Origin: Tupaia tana
Taxonomy: Eukaryota > Chordata > Mammalia > Scandentia > Tupaiidae
Direction of reading: 5' to 3'
Assembly (NCBI GenBank): GCA_026018925.1
Contig: JAKSZU010000139.1
Location: 62,001 to 126,000, forward strand
DNA length: 64,000 nt
Below are positions 57,435-64,000 of the stretch, in pieces (positions within the stretch are counted from its first letter, which is position 1; the number at the start of each line of letters is the position of its first letter). The notes beneath the pieces were generated by a model that saw nothing but the letters and a program-made list of their open reading frames with translations, did not search any database and had not been told where the DNA came from. The position numbers and the translations under genes were made by a program.

Positions 57435-60400
57435 CTAGTTCCCAGTATCCATGTGGAATCTTCTCAGAGAATGGTTCAACTCTCCTGCCTGGGAGAAATG
57501 AGCAGAAGGGCTTATTAACAAAACAAAAGATGGAGCTGAGAGCCAGAGAGAAGTTCTACCTTTCAAAAAATCGTAAAAAGGAAAAATTACCAAAAAAAAA
57601 ATGAGGAGACCGGAGCAGAGAGAGACAGAGACCTCAGAGACACAGAGACAGGGATAGAAGGCCAGAGGGGATCCCTACCACACTAGCTTTGCTTGCTGGA
57701 GGCTGAATTATGAGTAGAAAATCTTCATTTCTCCTGTGCCTGAAATATCTAGTTCCCAGTATCCATGTGGAATCTTCTCAGAGAATGGCTCAACTCTCCT
57801 GCCTGGGAGAAAGGAGCAGAAGTGCTTATTAACAAAACAAAAGATGGACCTGAGAGCCAGAGGGAAATTCTACCTTTAACAAAATCATAAAAAGAAAAAA
57901 TTACCAAAAAAAAAAATGAGGAGACAGGAGCAGAGAGAGACAGAGAGCTCAGAGACACAGAGACAGGGATAGAAGGACAGAGGGGCTCCCCACCACACTA
58001 GCTTTGCTTGCTGGAGGCTGAATTATGAGTAGAAAATCTTCATTTCTCCTGTGCCTGAAATATCTAGTACCCAGTATCCATGTGGAATCTTCTCAGAGAA
58101 TGGCTCAACTCTCCTGCCTGGGAGAAAGGAGCAGAAGGGCTTATTAACAAAACAAAAGATGGAGCTGAGAGCCAGAGAGAAATTCTACATTTAAAAAAAA
58201 TCGTAAAAAGGAAAAATTACCAAAAAAATTGAGGAGACAGGAGCAGAGAGAGACAGAGACCTCAGAGACACAGAGACAGGGATAGAAGGCCAGAGGGGCT
58301 CCCTACCACACTAGCTTTGCTTGCTGGAGGCGGAATTATGAGTAGAAAATCTTCATTTCTCCTGTGCCTGAAATATCAAGTTCCCAGTATCCATGTGGAA
58401 TCTTCTCAGAGAATGGCTCAACTCTCCTGCCTGGGAGAAAGGAGGAGAGGGGCTTAATAACAAAGCAAAAGATGGAGCTGAGAGCCAGAGAGAAATTCTA
58501 CCTTTAAAAAAATCGTAAAAAGGAAAAATTACCAAAAAAAAAGAGGAGACAGGAGCAGAGAGAGACAGAGACGTCAGAGACACAGAGACAGGGATAGAAG
58601 GCCACAGGGGCTCCCTACCACACTAGCTTTGCTTGCTGGAGGCTGAATTATGAGTACAAAATCTTCATTTCTCCTGTGCCTGAAATATCTAGTACCCAGT
58701 ATCCATGTGGAATCTTCTCAGAGAATGGCTCAACTCTCCTGCCTGGGAGAAAGGAGCAGAAGGGCTTATTAACAAAACAAAAGACGGAGCTGAGAGCCAG
58801 AGAGAAATTCTACATTTCAAAAAATCGTAAAAAGGAAAAATTACCAAAAAAATATGAGGAGAGAGGAGCAGAGAGAGACAGAGACCTCAGAGACACAGAG
58901 ACAGGGATAGAAGGCCAGAGGGGCTCCATACCACACTAGCTTTGCTTGCTGGAGGCTGAATTATGAGTAGAAAATCTTCATTTCTCCTGTGCCTGAAATA
59001 TCTAGTTCCCAGTATCCATGTGGAATCTTCTCAGAGAATGGCTCAACTCTCCTGCCTGGGAGAAAGGAGCAGAAGGGCTTATTAACAAAACAAAAGATGG
59101 AGCTGAGAGCCAGAGAGAAATTCTACCTTTAAAACAATCGTAAAAAGGAAAAATGACCAAAAAAATATGAGGAGACAGGAGCAGAGAGAGACAGAGACCT
59201 CAGAGACACAGAGACAGGGATTGAAGGCCAGAGGGGCTCCCTACCACTCTAGCTTTGCTTGCTGGAGGCTGAATTATGAGTAGAAAATCTTCATTTCTCC
59301 TGTGCCTCTAATATCTAGTTCCCAGTATCCATGTGGAAACTTCTCAGAGAATGGCTCAACTCTCCTGCCTGGGAGAAAGGAGCAGAAGGGCTTATTAACA
59401 AAACAAAAGATGGAGCTGAGAGCCAGAGAGAAATTCTACCTTTAAAAAAATCGTAAAAAGGAAAAATGACCAAAAAAATATGAGGAGACAGGAGCAGAGA
59501 GAGACAGAGACCTCAGAGACACAGAGACAGGGATAGAAGGCCAGAGGGGATCCCTACCACACTAGCTTTGCTTGCTGGAGGCTGAATTATGAGTAGAAAA
59601 TCTTCATTTCTCCTGTGCCTGAAATATCTAGTTCCCAGTATCCATGTGGAATCTTCTCAGAGAATGGCTCAACTCTCCTGCCTGGGAGAAAGGAGCAGGA
59701 GGGCTTATTAACAAAACAAAAGACGGAGCTGACAGCCAGAGAGAAATTCTACCTTTAAAAAAATCGTAAAAACGAAAAATTACCAAAAAAAATATGAGGA
59801 GACAGGAGCAGAGAGTGTCAGAGACCTCAGAGACACAGAGACAGGGATAGAAGGCCAGAGGGGCTCCCTACCACACTAGCTTTCCTTGCTGGAGGCTGAA
59901 TTATGAGTAGAAAATCTTCATTTCTCCTGTGCCTGAAATATCTAGTTCCCAGTATCCATGTGGAATCTTTTCAGAGAATGGTTCAACTCTCCTGCCTGGG
60001 AGAAAGGAGAAGAAGGGCTTATTAACAAAACAAAAGATGGACCTGAGAGCCAGAGAAAAATTCTACCTTTCAAAAAATCGTAAAAAGGAAAAATTATCAA
60101 AAAAAAAATGAGGAGACAGGAGCAGAGAGAGACAGAGACCTCAGAGACACAGAGACAGGGATAGAAGGCCAGAGGGGCTCCCTACCACACTAGCTTTGCT
60201 TGCTGGAGGCTGAATTATGAGTAGAAAATCTTCATTACTCCTGTGCCTGAAATATCTAGTTCCCAGTATCCATGTGGAATATTCTCAGAGAATGGCTCAA
60301 CTCTCCTGCCTGGGAGAAAGGAGCAGAAGGGCTTATTAACAAAACAAAAGATGGAGCTGAGAGTCAGAGAGAAATTCTTCCTTTAAAAAAATCATAAAAA

Positions 60401-62128
60401 GGAAAAATTACCAAAAAAAATGAGGAGACAGGAGCAGAGAGAGACAGAGACCTCGGAGACACAGAGACAGGGATAGAAGGCCAGAGGGGCTCCCTACCAC
60501 ACTAGCTTTGCTTGCTGGAGGCTGAATTATGAGTAGATAATCTTCATTTCTCCTGTGCCTGAAATATCTAGTTCCCAGTATCCATGTGGAATCTTCTCAG
60601 AGAATGGCTCAACTCTCCTGCCTGGGAGAAAGGAGCAGAAGGGCTTATTAACAAAACAAAAGATGGACCTGAGAGCCAGTGAGAAATTCTACCTTTAAAG
60701 AAAACATAAAAAGGAAAAATTATCAAAAAAAAAGGGGAGACAGGAGCAGAGAGAGACAGAGACCTCAGAGACACAGAGACAGGGATAGAAGGCCAGAGGG
60801 GCTCCCTACCACACTAGCTTTGCTTTCTGGAGGCTGAATTATGAGTAGAAAATCTTCATTTCTCCTGTGCCTGAAATATCTAGTTCCCAGTATCCATGTG
60901 GAATCTTCTCAGAGAATGGCTCAACTCTCCTGCCTGGGAGAAAGGAGTAGAAGGGCTTATTAACAAAACAAAAGATGGAGCTGAGAGCCAGAGAGAAATT
61001 CTACCTTTAAAAAAATCATAAAAAGGAAAAATTACCAAAAAAAAAATGAGACAGGAGCAGAGAGAGACAGAGACCTCAGACACACAGAGACAGGGATAGA
61101 AGGCCAGAGGGGCTCCCTACTACCCTAGCTTTGCTTTCTGGAGGCTGAATTATGAGTAGAAAATCTTCATTTCTCCTGTGCCTGAAATATCTAGTTCCCA
61201 GTATCCATGTGGAATCTTCTCAGAGAATGGCTCAACTCTCCTGCCTGGGAGAAATGATCAGAAGGGCTTATTAACAAAACAAAAGATGGAGCTGAGAGCC
61301 AGAGAGAAATTCTACGTTTAAAAAAATCGTAAAAAGGAAAAATGACCAAAAAAATATGAGGAGACAGGAGCAGAGAGAGACAGAGACCTCAGAGACACAG
61401 AGACAGGGATAGAAGTCCAGAGGGGCTCCCTACCACACTAGCTTTGCTTGCTGGAGGCTGAATTATGAGTAGAAAATCTTCATTTCTCCTGTGCCTGAAA
61501 TATCTAGTTCCCAGTATCCATGTGGAATCTTCTCAGAGAATGGCTCAACTCTCCTGCCTGGGAGAAAGGAGCAGAAGGGCTTATTAACAAAGCAAAAGAT
61601 GGACCTGAGAGCCAGAGAGAAATTCTACCTTTCAAAAAATCGTAAAAAGGAAAAATTACCAAAAAAAATGAGGAGACAGGAGCAGAGAGAGACAGAGACG
61701 TCAGAGACACAGAGACAGGGATAGAAGGCCACAGGGGCTCCCTACCACCCTAGCTTTGCTTGCTGGAGGCTGAATTATGAGTAGAAAATCTTCATTTCTC
61801 CTGTGCCTGAAATATCTAGTTCCCAGTATCCATGTGGAATCCTCTCAGAGAATGGCTCAAATCTCCTGCCTGGGAGAAAGGAGAAGAAGGGCTTATTAAC
61901 AAAACAAAAGATGGAGCTGAGAGCCAGAGAGAAGTTCTACCTTTCAAAAAATCGTAAAAAGGAAAAATGACCAAAAAAAAATGAGGAGACAGGAGCTGAG
62001 AGAGACAGAGACCTCAGAGACACAGAGACAGGGATAGAAGGCCAGAAGGGCTCCCTACCACACTAGCTTTGCTTGCTGGAGGCTGAATTATGAGTAGAAA
62101 ATCTTCATTTCTCCTGTGCCTTAAATAT
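57435..62128 (+). repeat. Irregular segment m186-m200
   Basis: m186-m189 match m149-m152 at 11,606-11,607 bp (gaaaagtattc; aagtgcttatt with tttaaca; atcaagttccc with gcttaataac). After that no period was found. m188 and m190 share ctagtaccc. m192 (59315) has gcctctaatatc, a private change. m195 (60256) resembles m9 (2507) through gagagtcagag, attcttcc and aatcataaaaagg, about 57.7 kb away. m195-m197 all lack the unit's CpG (aatcat or aacat). Units are more evenly diverged here than in the HOR blocks. Confidence 0.78.
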
Positions 62129-64000
62129 CTAGTTCCCAGTATCCATGTGGAATCTTCTCAGAGAATGGCTCAACTCTCCTGCCTGGGAGAAAGGAGCAGA
62201 AGGGCTTATTAACAAAACAAAAGATGGAGCTGAGAGCCAGAGAGAAATTCTACCTTTAAAAAAATCGTAAAAAGGAAAAATGACCAAAAAAAATGAGGAG
62301 ACAGGAGCAGAGAGAGACAGAGACCTCAGAGACACAGAGACAGGGATAGAAGGCCACAGGGGCTCCCTACCACACTAGCTTTGCTTGCTGGAGGCTGAAT
62401 TATGAGTAGAAAAGTCTTCATTTCTCCTGTGCCTGAAATATCTAGTTCCCAGTATTCATGTGGAAACTTCTCAGAGAATGGTTCAACTCTCCTGCCTGGG
62501 AGAAATGAGCAGAAGGGCTTATTAACAAAACAAAAGATGGAGCTGAGAGCCAGAGAGAAGTTCTACCTTTCAAAAAATCGTAAAAAGGAAAAATTACCAA
62601 AAAAAAATGAGGAGACCGGAGCAGAGAGAGACAGAGACCTCAGAGACACAGAGACAGGGATAGAAGGCCAGAGGGGCTCCCTACCACACTAGCTTTGCTT
62701 GCTGGAGGCTGAATTATGAGTAGAATATCTTCATTTCTCCTGTGCCTGAAATATCTAGTTCCCAGTATCCATGTGGAATCTTCTCAGAGAATGGCTCAAC
62801 TCTCCTGCCTGGGAGAAAGGAGCAGAAGGGCTTATTAACAAAACAAAAGATGGAGCTGAGAGCCAGAGGGAAATTCTACCTTTAAAAAAATCGTAAAAAG
62901 GAAAAATGACCAAAAAAATATGAGGAGACAGGAGGAGAGAGAGACAGAGACCTCAGAGACACAGAGACAGGGATAGAAGGACAGAGGGGCTCCGTACCAC
63001 ACTAGCTTTGCTTGCTGGAGGCTGAATTATGAGTAGAAAATCTTCATTTCTCCTGTGCCTGAAATATCTAGTTGCCAGTATCCATTTGGAACCTTCTCAG
63101 AGAATTACTCAACTCTCCTGCGTGGGAGAAAGGAGCAGAAGGGCTTATTAACAAAACAAAAGATGGACCTGAGAGCCAGTGAGAAATTCTACCTTTCAAA
63201 AAATCGTAAAAAGGAATAATTACCAAAAATAATAAATGAGGAGACAGGAGCTGAGAGAGACAGAGACCTCAGAGACACAGAGACAGGGATAGAAGGCCAG
63301 AGGGGCTCCCTACCACACTAGCTTTGCTTGCTGGAGGCTGAATTATGAGTAGAAAATCTTCATTTTTCCTGTGCCTTAAATATCTACTTCCCAGTATCCA
63401 TGTGGAATCTTCTCAGAGAATGGCTCAACTCTCCTGCCTGGAAGAAAGGAGCAGAAGGGCTTATTAACAAAACAAAAGATGGAGCTGAGAGCCAGAGAGA
63501 AATTCTACCTTTAAAAAAATCGTAAAAAGGAAAAATGACCAAAAAAAAATGAGGAGACAGGAGCAGAGAGAGACAGAGACCTCAGAGACACAGAGACAGG
63601 GATAGAAGGCCACAGGGGCTCCCTACCACACTAGCTTTGCTTGCTGGAGGCTGAATTATGAGTAGAAAAGTCTTCATTTCTCCTGTGCCTGAAATATCTA
63701 GTTCCCAGTATCCATGTGGAATCTTCTCAGAGAATGGTTCAACTCTCCTGCCTGGGAGAAAGGAGCAGAAGGGCTTATTAACAAAACAAAAGATGGACCT
63801 GAGAGCCAGTGAGAAATTCTACCTTTAACAAAATCGTAAAAAGAAAAAATTACCAAAAAAAAATGAGGAGACAGGAGCAGAGAGAGACAGAGACCTCAGA
63901 GACACAGAGACAGGGATAGAAGGCCAGAGGGGCTCCCTACCACACTAGCTTTGCTTGCTGGAGGCTGAATTATGAGTAGAAAATCTTCATTTCTCCGGTG
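62129..64000 (+). repeat. 4-unit period (1255 bp), first copy and start of second, m201-m206
   Basis: m201 (ccttaaatatc, aaaatgacc, ggccacaggg) and m202 (gaaaagtcttc, atggttcaac) recur as m205 and m206 at 1255-1256 bp. Between them are m203 (agagggaaat, ggctccgtacc) and m204 (ccatttgg, aaataaatgagg, private attactcaac). The four types are the m101-m104 series. m206 departs from m202 in its middle (ggacctgagagccagtgag, tttaacaaaatc) and is cut by the window end about 10 bp short of a full unit. Confidence 0.82.

Larger units (their letters stand above)
1..64000 (+). repeat. Satellite DNA array, ~313-bp unit, about 206 tandem copies
   Basis: The motif ctagttcccagtatcc or a close variant recurs every 310-316 bp from position 6 to 63698, always on the same strand. 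Between recurrences the sequence is the same unit with scattered substitutions and changes in A-run length. Three units are only 124 bp long. No stretch of unrelated sequence interrupts the array, and both ends of the window lie inside it. Such arrays normally form constitutive heterochromatin, often at or near centromeres; that location is an inference and is not shown here. The unit length is not a multiple of three, so no frame can persist from unit to unit. The family is not one I recognise. Its single consensus CpG and the decay of that CpG point to a methylating, probably vertebrate, genome. Confidence 0.98.

Noticed and set aside
1-64000. A gene encoding a long tandem-repeat protein
   Set aside because: Units of mostly 312-314 bp shift the frame at each step, and stops occur in every frame within one or two units.
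1-64000. CRISPR array or bacterial repeat
   Set aside because: The whole 313 bp is repeated with no unique spacers, and no bacterial genes are present.
1-64000. CENP-B box (core nTTCGnnnnAnnCGGGn)
   Set aside because: The only consensus CpG is in aatcgtaaaa, which does not fit on either strand. The gaccgg variants do not supply the rest of the motif.
1-64000. The unit as a tandemly amplified LTR or other mobile element fragment
   Set aside because: I saw no TG...CA ends, target-site duplications, primer-binding site or recognisable element coding sequence. A mobile-element origin of the unit cannot be excluded but nothing here supports it.
1-64000. RNA polymerase III boxes or tRNA-like sequence in the unit
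   Set aside because: No GGTTCGANNCC-like B box or plausible A box pair was found on either strand.

Overview
The whole 64 kb window is one uninterrupted satellite DNA array. A single ~313-bp unit is repeated head to tail, always in the same orientation. By hand I count about 206 units. Adjacent starts are 310-316 bp apart, except for three units cut to 124 bp. No unique flanking sequence, transposon insertion, inversion, RNA gene or believable protein gene interrupts it, and the array runs off both ends, so it is longer than 64 kb. Units are numbered m1-m206 here, each starting at the ctagttcccag motif (m1 at position 6, m206 at 63698). Positions inside a unit refer to the 313-bp consensus.

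The source is a eukaryote. Satellite arrays of this size are typical of centromeric, pericentromeric or other constitutive heterochromatin. The consensus unit carries a single CpG, and the variants at that CpG include TG and CA, which suggests a genome with CpG methylation, probably a vertebrate and perhaps a mammal. I do not recognise the family and cannot name the species.

The unit has four parts. Positions 1-126 are a mixed-sequence segment with a short dyad. Positions 127-167 are A-rich with roughly phased A-tracts. Positions 168-226 are purine-rich GA. Positions 227-313 are again mixed.

The array is patchy rather than uniform, and is built from higher-order repeats (HORs) of different sizes. 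Left half: irregular units (6-9526), two copies of a 5-unit block of 1565 bp (9527-12656), an 8-unit period of 2503 bp (12344-16409), a mixed segment (16410-20605), a third relative of the 5-unit block (20606-22484), a segment echoing the left edge (22485-25113), and two copies of a 4-unit block of 1252 bp (25114-27617). Right half: a 15-unit HOR of 4715 bp repeated about 2.1 times (29498-39554) with a nested 5-unit repeat of ~1573 bp, an overlapping 8-unit HOR of 2511 bp (37983-43004), a mixed segment (43005-48021), a 13-unit HOR of ~4078 bp repeated about 3.2 times (48022 to ~57200), an irregular stretch (to 62128) and the start of a 4-unit period of 1255 bp (62129-64000).

Several units at block edges are hybrids: their front matches one unit type and their back another. 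They are readable scars of unequal exchange. No genes work together here; the interest lies in the recorded history of amplification, deletion and exchange. The short reading frames on both strands are by-products of the repeat.
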